From Photobacterium lutimaris (GTDB lineage Bacteria; Pseudomonadota; Gammaproteobacteria; Enterobacterales; Vibrionaceae), in assembly GCF_003025555.1 (NCBI RefSeq), contig NZ_PYMH01000009.1:1-64000 (forward strand): a stretch of DNA of 64,000 nt. Reading direction: 5' to 3'. Shown piece by piece: positions 26,243-35,400 of the stretch; within the stretch, counting starts at the first letter, position 1, and each line of letters starts with the position of its first letter. The notes under the pieces are model-generated. The model ran no database searches and had not been told where the DNA came from. It saw nothing but the letters and a program-made list of their open reading frames with translations. The position numbers were made by a program, and so were the translations under genes.

Positions 26243-27694
26243 ATGAACAAACAGACTGTGAAACTACCGTCGCTGACTCAGGTCTTTATCGCTCTCGGTA
26301 TTTTTCTTGCGCTGGCTTTCTCTTTTACTGCGAAACTCGATTTACCTATCCAGTTAGCGCTTTACATCGGCTGGTTCGTGATCATGGCACTGGGCATTAA
26401 GCTTGGTCATGATTATAAATCGCTAGAAACAGCAGCAACCAAAGGCATCGCTAACGGCTTGGGGGCCGTGCTCATTTTGCTAGCAGTTGGTGCGCTTGTC
26501 GGTACTTGGATTGCTGGTGGTATTGTTCCAACCATCATTTATTACGGGCTTAAAGCCATCCACCCTTCAATCTTCCTGCTTGCCACTATGCTGATCTGCT
26601 CAATGACGGCGCTGGCAACGGGTACCTCTTGGGGTGCTGCAGGTACCGCTGGTATCGCAATGATGGGTATTGGCCAGGGTCTGGGGATCCCAGCTCCGAT
26701 GACAGCGGGTGCGGTGCTATCCGGCTGTTACTTCGGCGACAAAATGTCACCGCTGTCGGACTCGGTAATTCTGGCTTCATCAATGTCGAATGTTGAGATT
26801 GTCGAGCACATCAAAGGCATGCTGCCAATTGCTCTTATCAGCTACATCATTACCGGTATCCTCTTTACCGGGGTTGGCATTCACTATGCTGGCAATGTCG
26901 ACATGTCTCAGGTTGAGTCTGTGATTGTTGCGATGGATCAGCAGTTCGTGATCTCGCCATTCTCATTCGTACCTGTGGTCATTGTGTTGGCCCTACTGGC
27001 TTTGCGTCTGCCTTCTTTCCCGGTTATTTCGCTTGGCTCACTACTGGGTATCATCTGGGCAGTAATGGTTCAGGATATGGACCCACTGGTTGCATTTAAC
27101 ACCGCTTGGGCACCGTTCTCTATTGATTCTGGGGTCGACTTCATCGATGCAATCCTTAATCGTGGCGGCATGTCATCGATGCTGGGCTCGGTAGCGGTCA
27201 TCATCTTCGGTCTTGGCTTCGGTGGCCTGCTGGACAAAGTTGGCGTATTGCAGACCATTGCCAAGATATTCGAAAAACGTGTTAACTCGGCAGGTAGCCT
27301 ATCGGTATCGACTATTGCCACTGCCTTCCTGGGTAACGTCTTCGGTTCAGCGATGTATGTATCACTTATCCTAACGCCAAAGATCTGTGCCAAGAACTAT
27401 GACCGTCTCGGTTACCAGCGTAAGAACCTCTCTCGAAATGCAGAGTTCGGCGGTACCCTGACATCAGGTATGGTCCCTTGGAGTGATAACGGCATCTACA
27501 TGGCGAGTATTCTGGGTGTAGCCACCTTCTCCTATGCACCGTTCATGTGGCTGAGCTTTGTGTGCATTATCGTCACTATTGTCTCGTCGTACATGGGTTG
27601 GTTCGTTGACCGTTGTCCGCCAACAGTGGTTGCCGACGAAGCAACCGAAGAGAGCCAACTGGAAGCGACTCAGGGTCAACAGCAAACGGCTTAA
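26243..27694 (+). CDS. NhaC-family Na+/H+ antiporter-like transporter
   Basis: A 483-residue polytopic membrane protein. The start at ATG 26243 (AAGGTTAGAAG upstream) gives a normal length; an in-frame ATG at 26117 would add 42 residues of poor quality. Family motifs include GTSWGAAGTAGIA, GCYFGDKMSPLSDSV and GTLTSGMVPWSDNGIYMA. NhaC proteins exchange sodium for protons, and some relatives import amino acids or organic acids. The neighbouring yjiH, yjiG and peptidase genes raise the chance of a role in peptide or amino-acid metabolism, but a terminator separates them. Confidence 0.88.
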   Translation: MNKQTVKLPSLTQVFIALGIFLALAFSFTAKLDLPIQLALYIGWFVIMALGIKLGHDYKSLETAATKGIANGLGAVLILLAVGALVGTWIAGGIVPTIIYYGLKAIHPSIFLLATMLICSMTALATGTSWGAAGTAGIAMMGIGQGLGIPAPMTAGAVLSGCYFGDKMSPLSDSVILASSMSNVEIVEHIKGMLPIALISYIITGILFTGVGIHYAGNVDMSQVESVIVAMDQQFVISPFSFVPVVIVLALLALRLPSFPVISLGSLLGIIWAVMVQDMDPLVAFNTAWAPFSIDSGVDFIDAILNRGGMSSMLGSVAVIIFGLGFGGLLDKVGVLQTIAKIFEKRVNSAGSLSVSTIATAFLGNVFGSAMYVSLILTPKICAKNYDRLGYQRKNLSRNAEFGGTLTSGMVPWSDNGIYMASILGVATFSYAPFMWLSFVCIIVTIVSSYMGWFVDRCPPTVVADEATEESQLEATQGQQQTA

Positions 27695-27717
27695 GTTTCC
27701 TCCAGTGAGAAATACCA

Positions 27718-27743
27718 AGGGCGCCTTAAGGCGCCCTTTTTAA
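27718..27743 (+). terminator. Terminator after the NhaC-type gene
   Basis: AAGGGCGCC and GGCGCCCTT pair around TTAA, followed by a T run. Confidence 0.88.
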
Positions 27744-28171
27744 TCACCAGTCAACAATACAGTTGTAAATAAATATTAATGAGAGTTATACTAACCAAGC
27801 CGCAATAACACCGACACTTATCGTTACCAACCGCCCTGTAAAACAGTTATAAAACACCTAAAGCACACTACAGAAATGATTAATTAATAAATAAAAAACA
27901 ATTAATCATGCTTTAAAACAACCGTCTTTATTATTAAGTTTTGTGAATAGGATATTAATGTAGATCATGATCACAAATAACGGCCATTACCTCCATTGGA
28001 TTAGCATTCAGTAGCACACATTGACCCCCGTCAATTATTTCCTCTATAAATCAGGGACAATGACCTCGTTTCTTTTATGAGGGCTCTGTAACAGCGGCTT
28101 TCGCTGTGAAGAATTGTTACAGATTCCTTATTTTGGCCACCAGGCCTTTTTTGATTCCTAAGAGGTTATAT
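27744..28171 (+). promoter_or_regulatory. Promoter and structured leader of yjiH
   Basis: About 430 bases without a gene. The last 90 bases contain a very short frame (ATG at 28077, reading MRAL then stop) that overlaps a nested hairpin: TGTAAC at 28087 pairs with GTTACA at 28116, and CAGCG pairs with CGCTG inside it. A small GGCC-ACCA-GGCC hairpin followed by TTTTTT (28134-28151) could act as a weak attenuator just before the ribosome binding site AAGAGG. Confidence 0.4.
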
Positions 28172-28891
28172 ATGAGCAATCCAGCAGAAAAAAACCAAAA
28201 GGTATCGATAGGTGCATACATTGCCCTAGCGTTCGCTTTTGTGTTCTTTTCAGGTTTACTGCAAACCAACGAGTGGTACGGTGTATTTGATTTCAACACC
28301 CTAAATGGTTCATTCGGTACGATGGCAAACACTGTCACCACCGCAGCTGACGGTGCCGTGGAAGTAACAAAAACCACAATGCGCGGTACAGGCGGTAGCG
28401 GTGCACGTGACGGCTTCCTATTTGCCCTAACGTTGGTGCCAACCGTAATGTTCGCATTGGGTATGATTAATGTTCTTGAGCACTACGGAGCCCTTAACGC
28501 GGCACGTAAGCTTCTTACTCCATTGCTTCGTCCACTAGTCGGCCTACCAGGTGATACAGGTCTGGCGCTGATTGCCTCTCTTCAGAACACCGACTCAGGT
28601 GCGTCGATGACCCGCCAACTGCAAGAAGGCGGCCACATCAACCAGCGTGAAACCGATGTGTTTGCGATGTTCCAGTTTTCTGCCGGTGCCACCATTGTTA
28701 ACTTCTTCTCTTCAGGCGCGGTATTGTTCACCCTAACCTACGCTGACGGCAGCAACGCAGTAACCTCTTCAATTGGTCTGGCTGTTGTCATCATGTTCGT
28801 GATGAAAATTGTTGGCGCGAACATCTTCCGCCTATACCTAGCTGCCACTGATAAGAAAAACAACGTTTCTACTGAGAAGGAGACCGCATAA
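28172..28891 (+). CDS. yjiH: YjiH-like membrane protein (nucleoside-recognition/Gate domain)
   Basis: A 239-residue membrane protein, start ATG 28172 after AAGAGG. The N-terminus (GAYIALAFAFVFFSGLL) is hydrophobic; a conserved gate-type segment runs through VPTVMFALGMINVLEHYGAL and NTDSGASMTRQLQEGGHI. E. coli YjiH and YjiG are paired proteins of unknown function encoded with the isoaspartyl dipeptidase iadA. They resemble halves of a transporter. The stop overlaps the yjiG start by one base (TAATG), indicating coupled synthesis. Confidence 0.85.
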   Translation: MSNPAEKNQKVSIGAYIALAFAFVFFSGLLQTNEWYGVFDFNTLNGSFGTMANTVTTAADGAVEVTKTTMRGTGGSGARDGFLFALTLVPTVMFALGMINVLEHYGALNAARKLLTPLLRPLVGLPGDTGLALIASLQNTDSGASMTRQLQEGGHINQRETDVFAMFQFSAGATIVNFFSSGAVLFTLTYADGSNAVTSSIGLAVVIMFVMKIVGANIFRLYLAATDKKNNVSTEKETA

Positions 28892-29355
28892 TGTCTCAAG
28901 CAACTAAAAAACCAATGGTTACTGATATCTTCGTAGAAGGCGCGAAGAAAGGCTGGGCTATCTCGACGAGCTCAACAATTCCGAACGTACTGATGGCCTT
29001 TGTGATCATCAAAGTACTTTCTCTTACCGGTGCACTAGACGCAATGGGCGTTTTGTTCTCACCTATCATGGGCGTCTTTGGCCTGCCAGGTGAAGCGGCA
29101 GCGGTACTGATCGGTGCATGGATGTCGATGGGTGGTGCGGTTGGTGTGGTAATCACCCTGTTTGACAGCGGTATCCTTGACGGTAACCACATTGCAATCC
29201 TTGCCCCGGCTATCTACCTAATGGGCTCTCAGGTTCAGTACCTTGGCCGTATCCTAGGTGTTATCGGTACAGAAGGCCGCCACATCCCTGTGATGGTTGC
29301 GATTTCTGTTCTGAACGCATTCGTTGCCATGTTCGTGATGAACATCCTAGTGTAA
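28891..29355 (+). CDS. yjiG: YjiG-like membrane protein (nucleoside-recognition/Gate domain)
   Basis: A 154-residue membrane protein, similar in length to E. coli YjiG (153). It contains GWAISTSSTIPNVLMAFVII, FGLPGEAAAVLIGAWMSMGGA and LGRILGVIGTEGRHIPVM. It likely forms a complex with YjiH, given the overlapping genes. Function is unproven; transport of a peptide or amino-acid derivative handled by the neighbouring peptidase is a reasonable guess. Confidence 0.87.
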   Translation: MSQATKKPMVTDIFVEGAKKGWAISTSSTIPNVLMAFVIIKVLSLTGALDAMGVLFSPIMGVFGLPGEAAAVLIGAWMSMGGAVGVVITLFDSGILDGNHIAILAPAIYLMGSQVQYLGRILGVIGTEGRHIPVMVAISVLNAFVAMFVMNILV

Positions 29356-29363
29356 ATATCTTT

Positions 29364-29385
29364 AAGGGGGCCTCGCCCCCTTTTT
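29364..29385 (+). terminator. Terminator between yjiG and the M20 peptidase gene
   Basis: AAGGGGG and CCCCCTT pair around CCTCG and are followed by TTTTT. The peptidase gene starts 45 bases later, so it is expressed by partial readthrough or from a nearby promoter. Confidence 0.8.
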
Positions 29386-29429
29386 CCTGTCGCTATTCCT
29401 ACCCGTACAGGGTTCTCTCAGGAGCTAAT

Positions 29430-30551
29430 ATGAGTTTCTCACTGCAAGATTACTTGGAAGAACTACGCCCGCTAATCGATGTCGACTGCGGTACGCTAAC
29501 CAAAGAAGGCATTGAAGTTATTGCCAACCAGATGGAACAGAAATATGTTGATCTGGGCTGGAACGTAAAGCGTGTTGATTGTGGCATTGCCGGAACCGGC
29601 CTTGAAGTGCGTAACAAGCCAGACGCCGAAACCATTGACGTTATGCTTATCGGCCACATGGACACTGTTTTCCCTGTTGGTACAGTAGCTGCTCGCCCAA
29701 TGACGTTTGATGACAAGCGTGCCTATGGTCCTGGCGTTTCTGACATGAAATCTGGCCTGCTGAACGTTGTTTACACCCTGCGTGACATGGATCAGGAAAC
29801 GTTAGATAAACTGTCTATCTGTGTATGCATGAACCCAGACGAAGAAATTGGTTCACTGCACTCAGAAACATGGCTAAAGAGCGTTGCTGTTAATGCGAAA
29901 AATGTACTGGTTGCTGAAGCTGCCCGTGCTGACGGCTCTTTGGTTAAAGCCCGTAAGGGTATGGCTCGCTACCGCCTGACATTTGCAGGTAAAGCCGCAC
30001 ACGCGGGTAACGAACCACAAAATGGCCGCAGTGCAATCACTGAAATGGCAAACTGGATTTTGGCGATCAACGAACTAACCAACTTCGAAAGTGGCACAAC
30101 ACTGAACGTAGGTGTCGTTAAAGGTGGTGCAGGTGCTAACATCGTTCCTGACCATGCAGAAGCTGTCATTGACGTGCGTTTCTGGGACAACGACGAATAT
30201 GCTGATGCCGACGCGAAGATCCGTGCAATGGCTGAAACACCATTTGTTGACGGTGTAGCAATTACCATTGACCGCGAAGCACACAAACCATCAATGGTTC
30301 CTTCAGAGAAAACAGAATCTTTGATGGCGTTGGTGGAAGAAGCAGGCCAGGAAGTGGGCATCAACATCACTTGGCAGGAAGTCGGTGGCGGTTCAGATGC
30401 CAACCTAACTGCAGTACTGGGTATCCCAACATTGGATGGTCTTGGCCCTGCCGGTGCTGGTTTCCATAGTGCCGATGAATACCTTGAGCTTGAAACTATC
30501 GAGCCGCGTATCCAGCTACTGAAAAAAGTACTGACCAAAATCGCAGGCTAA
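29430..30551 (+). CDS. M20-family metallopeptidase (glutamate carboxypeptidase/CPG2-like)
   Basis: A 373-residue zinc exopeptidase. Metal and catalytic motifs are GHMDTVFP (His76, Asp78), GPGVSDMKSG (bridging Asp105), NPDEEIGS (Glu138/Glu139) and the C-terminal GAGFHSADEY. The dimerisation domain in the middle contains AGKAAHAGNEPQNGRSAI. CPG2-like enzymes remove C-terminal glutamate or cleave acyl amino acids and dipeptides. Following yjiHG, it takes the place of iadA in the E. coli operon. GGAGC precedes the ATG. Confidence 0.9.
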   Translation: MSFSLQDYLEELRPLIDVDCGTLTKEGIEVIANQMEQKYVDLGWNVKRVDCGIAGTGLEVRNKPDAETIDVMLIGHMDTVFPVGTVAARPMTFDDKRAYGPGVSDMKSGLLNVVYTLRDMDQETLDKLSICVCMNPDEEIGSLHSETWLKSVAVNAKNVLVAEAARADGSLVKARKGMARYRLTFAGKAAHAGNEPQNGRSAITEMANWILAINELTNFESGTTLNVGVVKGGAGANIVPDHAEAVIDVRFWDNDEYADADAKIRAMAETPFVDGVAITIDREAHKPSMVPSEKTESLMALVEEAGQEVGINITWQEVGGGSDANLTAVLGIPTLDGLGPAGAGFHSADEYLELETIEPRIQLLKKVLTKIAG

Positions 30552-30575
30552 TACAATAGATTAGCTCGAATAGAG

Positions 30576-30599
30576 AAAAGGGCGCAGAGCGCCCTTTTT
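30576..30599 (+). terminator. Terminator after the M20 peptidase gene
   Basis: AAAAGGGCGC and GCGCCCTTTT pair around AGA, with a T run. Confidence 0.88.
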
Positions 30600-30621
30600 A
30601 GTACATGAGTATTCCCATCTA

Positions 30622-30732
30622 TCATCTAGCCCCACTCTTCTCATGCATCCGGTACGCTTCTAGATATTTCTTTCGCACTTTTGCAAGATGACGCTGAGCC
30701 AAATATGCCCGGACTTTCAGGGGTATACTCAT
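30622..30732 (-). CDS. Possible 36-residue basic small protein divergent from hcp
   Basis: A frame starting at ATG 30732 with GGAAAG close upstream reads MSIPLKVRAYLAQRHLAKV, then RKKYLEAYRMHEKSGAR. It is amphipathic and basic, with a predicted single helix. Upstream in-frame codons extend it to 71 residues with a hydrophobic N-terminus, but the shorter form has the better ribosome binding site. I do not recognise a family. It sits between a terminator and the hcp promoter. Confidence 0.4.
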   Translation of the reverse strand: MSIPLKVRAYLAQRHLAKVRKKYLEAYRMHEKSGAR

Positions 30733-30877
30733 ATTCTTTCCATATAATTCGCTGATTATTAATAGGCTACATAAATTTAAAACAGTGTACAATAAAATAA
30801 ATCCAATCCATACAATCCGATACAAATTGCAGAACACCCCTCATAAGTGGTATTTTATATGGATGTTATTGGCAAAA

Positions 30878-30891
30878 ATGATCTCGATCAA
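30878..30891 (+). promoter_or_regulatory. hcp: FNR-like box upstream of hcp
   Basis: ATGATCTCGATCAA matches the FNR consensus TTGAT-N4-ATCAA at 9 of 10 fixed positions. A possible -10 element TATGCT at 30914-30919 would put the transcription start near 30926 and the box centre at -41.5, the standard position for class II FNR activation. E. coli hcp is FNR-activated. The same 15-base core occurs upstream of ygbA. Confidence 0.6.
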
Positions 30892-30927
30892 TGACGCTGC
30901 TCCGCTTTCCTCGTATGCTCGCATTAT

Positions 30928-30950
30928 AAGTTGCAAAATAAATACACCTT
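30928..30950 (+). promoter_or_regulatory. hcp: NsrR-like palindrome at the hcp transcription start
   Basis: A 23-base element with halves AAGTTGCAAAA and AAATACACCTT around a central T. By my recollection of the gammaproteobacterial NsrR consensus (half-site AAGATGYATTT with its complement) it agrees at about 18 of 23 positions. It would overlap the start of transcription predicted from the FNR box, a good place for repression. E. coli hcp is repressed by NsrR and induced by nitric oxide. Confidence 0.5.
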
Positions 30951-30964
30951 TAAGGAATGCAATA

Positions 30965-32314
30965 ATGTCGAACTTAGCAATGTTCTGTCATCAGTGCTCG
31001 ATGGCCCAAACTGGCGGCTGCGGTAGTACGGGAAAAACCCAAGGTACTTGTGGTAAAGATGAAAACCTTTCTCGCCTACAAGATATTATGATTTTCGGCC
31101 TGAAAGGTCTTTCGGCCTACCGCACTCACGCCGATGACTTGGGTGCAGATACTAAATCTGTTGATGACGTAATTGCCGAAACCCTATATTTCACACTAAC
31201 TAACGTTAACTTCAGCTTTGACCAGCACATTGCCCAATTGATGAAAATCGGTGGTGCCGGTAGCGAGATGATGTCTCGCCTGGGCGAAGCCCACCATGGC
31301 CGCTTAGGGATCCCTACTCCTGTATGCGTGCCACAAAACAAAGCTGAAGGTAAAGGTATCCTAGTTACCGGTCACGACCTTGAACTGCTTGAGCGACTGC
31401 TTATTGCAACCGAAGGTAAAGGTATCAACATCTATACCCACTCAGAGATGCTACCTGCGCACGGCTATCCGGAACTGCGCAAGTACAGCCACCTGAAAGG
31501 TAATGTCGGTAAAGCGTGGTTCGACCAAAAGCAGCTATTCCAAAAGTGGAACGGTACCATTATCGTGACCACTAACTGTATTGTTCCGCCAACAGGCCGC
31601 GCAGATTATGCCGACCGTCTTTACAGCTACGGTATTGTCGGCATCGATAACTGCCGCCAGCTTGAAGACGACTTCGGTCCACTGATCGAGCAAACACTGA
31701 GCCTACCGGATATCGAAGGCTTCGACAGTGAAGACACCCTGATGACCGGCCACAACTACAAGACGATTCTTGGTTTGGCACCGCAGATCCTAGAAGCGGT
31801 CAACGAAGGCAAGATCAAACAGTTCTTCGTCGTGGCGGGTTGTGATAAACCAGGCAAACCGAATGATTACTTCCGTGAGTTGGCGTTGTCTATCCCTGAC
31901 GATTGCATCATCCTGACGTCTTCATGCGGTAAGTTCCGTTTCAACGACCATGACTTCGGTACGGTACCGGGCACAGAGATTCCACGCTACCTAGACCTTG
32001 GCCAATGTAACGACAGCTACGGTGCCGTGATGATCGCACTGGCACTGAGCGATGCAATGGGCGTTGCTGTTAACGATCTGCCGGTGAATATCGTTCTGTC
32101 TTGGATGGAACAAAAAGCAGTACTGATCCTATTGGCACTGTTCAACTTGGGTATCCAGAATATTTACCTTGGTCCTAACCCACCAGAATTTGTTAACGAA
32201 GATATCTTTGCCTTCCTCCAGCAGCAGTTTAACCTGCAGCTAACCGGGAATGCCAAAGATGACTTGACCCGCATGCTAAACCCTCAGCCGCAGCTAGACG
32301 TGGTCGAAGTGTAA
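30965..32314 (+). CDS. hcp: Hybrid cluster protein, short form (hydroxylamine/NO reductase type)
   Basis: A 449-residue iron-sulfur protein started at ATG 30965 (AAGGAATG upstream). The N-terminal cluster cysteines are Cys8, 11, 19 and 29 (C-x2-C-x7-C-x9-C). All ligands of the hybrid 4Fe cluster are visible: His137, Glu161, Cys205, Cys293 (persulfide position), Cys321, Cys348, Glu382 and Lys384. E. coli Hcp has 550 residues; this one lacks about 100 residues after the N-terminal cysteines, as in the class III forms. Hcp reduces nitric oxide or hydroxylamine under anaerobiosis. No hcr reductase gene is adjacent; nifJ and a flavodoxin gene follow instead. Confidence 0.93.
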   Translation: MSNLAMFCHQCSMAQTGGCGSTGKTQGTCGKDENLSRLQDIMIFGLKGLSAYRTHADDLGADTKSVDDVIAETLYFTLTNVNFSFDQHIAQLMKIGGAGSEMMSRLGEAHHGRLGIPTPVCVPQNKAEGKGILVTGHDLELLERLLIATEGKGINIYTHSEMLPAHGYPELRKYSHLKGNVGKAWFDQKQLFQKWNGTIIVTTNCIVPPTGRADYADRLYSYGIVGIDNCRQLEDDFGPLIEQTLSLPDIEGFDSEDTLMTGHNYKTILGLAPQILEAVNEGKIKQFFVVAGCDKPGKPNDYFRELALSIPDDCIILTSSCGKFRFNDHDFGTVPGTEIPRYLDLGQCNDSYGAVMIALALSDAMGVAVNDLPVNIVLSWMEQKAVLILLALFNLGIQNIYLGPNPPEFVNEDIFAFLQQQFNLQLTGNAKDDLTRMLNPQPQLDVVEV

Positions 32315-32331
32315 ATCGCAGTTATGCCCTC

Positions 32332-32366
32332 GGGCCGGCCCTCTGCTACCCACTAGGGGTCGGCCC
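32332..32366 (+). terminator. GC-rich hairpin between hcp and nifJ
   Basis: GGGCCGGCCC and GGGGTCGGCCC can pair imperfectly, followed by ACCCCATTAAAAAATC, which has no good T run. It could reduce transcription into nifJ or stabilise the hcp message. Confidence 0.4.
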
Positions 32367-32447
32367 ACCCCATTAAAAAATCAAACAACGCAGCAACCCG
32401 TTTGCCTGTGTCGATTACCTGTACCTGTTAGCCCGATGGAGCTAGTC

Positions 32448-35400
32448 ATGTCTACTCATCAAAAAAGCCAATCGCAGTTTGTTACCATGGATGGCAATGA
32501 AGCCGCCGCGTCTATTGCTTACCGCTGCAATGAAGTGATCGGTATCTACCCTATCACTCCATCCTCCCCGATGTCGGAAGCCTGCGAGACATGGGAGTCC
32601 CAGCAGAAAGAGAATATCTGGGGCCAAGTACCCCGAGTGATCGAAATGCAATCTGAAGGGGGAGCAGCCGGCGCCGTTCACGGTGCCTTGATGACTGGCG
32701 CAATGTCGACCACGTTCACATCGTCGCAGGGATTACTGCTAAAAATTCCCAACATGTATAAGATTGCCGGGGAGCTGACCCCGTTTGTCATGCATGTCGC
32801 CGCTCGCACCCTTGCCACCCATGCATTATCGATTTTCGGTGATCACTCAGATGTTATGGCCGTACGCCAGACCGGTTTTGCCATGCTGGCAGCAGGTAGC
32901 GTTCAGCAAGCCCATGACCTCGCACTTATTAGCCAAGCCGCGACATTAGAAAGCCGGGTACCCTTCGTCCACTTCTTCGATGGTTTCCGTACCTCGCATG
33001 AAATCAATAAAATCAAACTGATTGATGATGCGACCCTGCACACCATGATCGACAGGGAGCAGGTCAACGCCTTTCGCGAGCGCGGGTTGACCCCTGATGC
33101 ACCGAGCATTCGTGGTACTGCGCAAAACCCAGACACCTTCTTCCAAGCCCGAGAAGCATCGAACCTGTTTTATCAAGCGTGCCCTGATATTGTCGCGAGC
33201 AAAATGGCCCAGTTTGCCACGTTGACCGGACGCAAATACCGCCCGTTTGACTACTACGGCCATCCACAGGCCGATAACGTAATTGTGGTGATGGGTTCAG
33301 CCTCGTCAACAGTAAAACAAGCCGTTAACCACCAGCTTGCCCTTGGCCAAAAGGTCGGCGTGATCACCGTACACCTATACCGTCCGTTCTCACTGGCACA
33401 TTTAATCGAGGTGCTACCAGCCTCTGTTAAGAACATTGCCGTATTGGATCGCACCAAAGAGCCCGGCGCGGTGGGTGAACCACTGTACTTGGATGTCATG
33501 GCCACCTTGCAGCAAGCCGTTGCTAACCAGCAGTACCCACATATGCCAGCGGTTGTGGGCGGCCGTTATGGGCTTTCTTCCAAGGAGTTCACCCCGTCCC
33601 ATGCCGCGGGTATCTTCAATGCTATGCTCGCACAGCAACTCAAGCATTCATTTACCGTGGGTATTGTTGACGATATCACCCATTTGTCACTGCCGCAGCC
33701 AGTCTCTATCGATGTAGAGCCCGCAAGCCGTTTGCGTGCATTGTTCTATGGCCTAGGCGCCGACGGTACGGTCAGTGCCAATAAAAACACCATCAAGATC
33801 CTCGGCGAGAACACCCCGCTGCATACCCAGGGGTATTTTGTCTACGACTCGAAAAAATCGGGCGGGATCACCACCTCACACCTACGCATCGATCCCCTGC
33901 CGGTTGAAGCGCCTTACCTCATAGAGCAGGCCGACTTTATTGCCTGCCACCAGTTCCAGTTCGTCGACAAGCTGGAAATGTTCGAGAAAGCCGCGCCTAA
34001 AGCTACCCTGCTTCTCAACAGCCCGCACGATGCCGATACCATATGGCAGCACCTGCCGCGTGAAGTCCAGCAGGTTATCATTGGCCGCCAACTAAAATTG
34101 TATGTCATCGATGCGGTAAAACTTGCCCGCGAGCTCGGGCTGAAAAACCGCATCAATACCATCATGCAGGCGGGCTTCTTTGCCCTTAGCAACCTGATGC
34201 CTCTTCAAGAGGCACTGGGCCAACTGAAAACCGCGATTGAGAAAAGCTACAGCAAACGTGGACCGGCCATTGTTGAAGCCAACCATGCTGCGGTTGATGC
34301 AGCTGTCGAACACCTTCAGGCTGTCGCTATTCCAGATGAAGTCACCAGTTTCTTCCGTCGTCCACCGGTCGTAAGCGAAAACGCACCAGAATTGGTCAAG
34401 CGGGTCAGCGCCATGATGATGGCAGACAAAGGTGATCAACTGCCGGTCAGCGCCTTCCCAGTAGACGGCTGCTGGCCAACGGCTACCACCCAATGGGAAA
34501 AACGCAACATTGCGCAGGAAGTACCGGTCTGGGAAGAAGATCTGTGTACCCAATGTAATATCTGTACCTTAGTGTGTCCGCATGCCGCAATCAGGGCCAA
34601 AACGGTCGCGCCCGGCGAACTTACCACTGCGCCAGACGGTTTCAAGCATACCGACTACAAGCAGCGTGATTTCAAAGGCCAAGCCTACACCTTGCAGGTG
34701 TCGCCGATGGATTGTACCGGTTGTAACCTCTGTACCACGGCGTGTCCGGCCAGTGACAAAGACAATCCGGCTCGCAAGGCCATCAATATGGTACCCAAGC
34801 AGCAAGTCATTGAGCAGCAAAGCTCTCATTACGATTACTTCCTGCAGTTGCCGGAAGTCGAGCGTATCGATATCAAACGTATCGATGCCCGTACCAGCCA
34901 GCTTCTCCAGCCGCTGTTTGAATACTCCGGTGCGTGTTCAGGCTGTGGCGAAACATCGTACGTCAAGCTGCTGACTCAGTTATTCGGTGACCGATTACTG
35001 ATCGCCAATGCGACCGGTTGTTCATCGATTTATGGCGGTAATCTGCCGACTACACCTTATGCCGTTAACAGTGATGGCCGGGGTCCGGCTTGGGCCAACT
35101 CGCTGTTTGAAGACAATGCCGAGTTCGGCTTGGGGATGCGTTTGGCATTAGACAGCAAACGCCACCATGCTCTGTCATTGCTCGACACGGCCCGCGATAT
35201 TATTCCTGCCGATTTGGTTGAACAGATCCGCGAGGATGCTTTCGACAGCAGCGAAACAGCCGTCGTCCGCCAGCGCGTCAACCTCACTCGCCTGCGTGCA
35301 GCGCTGCCTTATTCGCTTCGCCAGCTGGATACCTGTGCAGATGATTTAGTTGCCAAAAGCAATTGGATTGTCGGGGGTGACGGTTGGGCTTATGACATCG

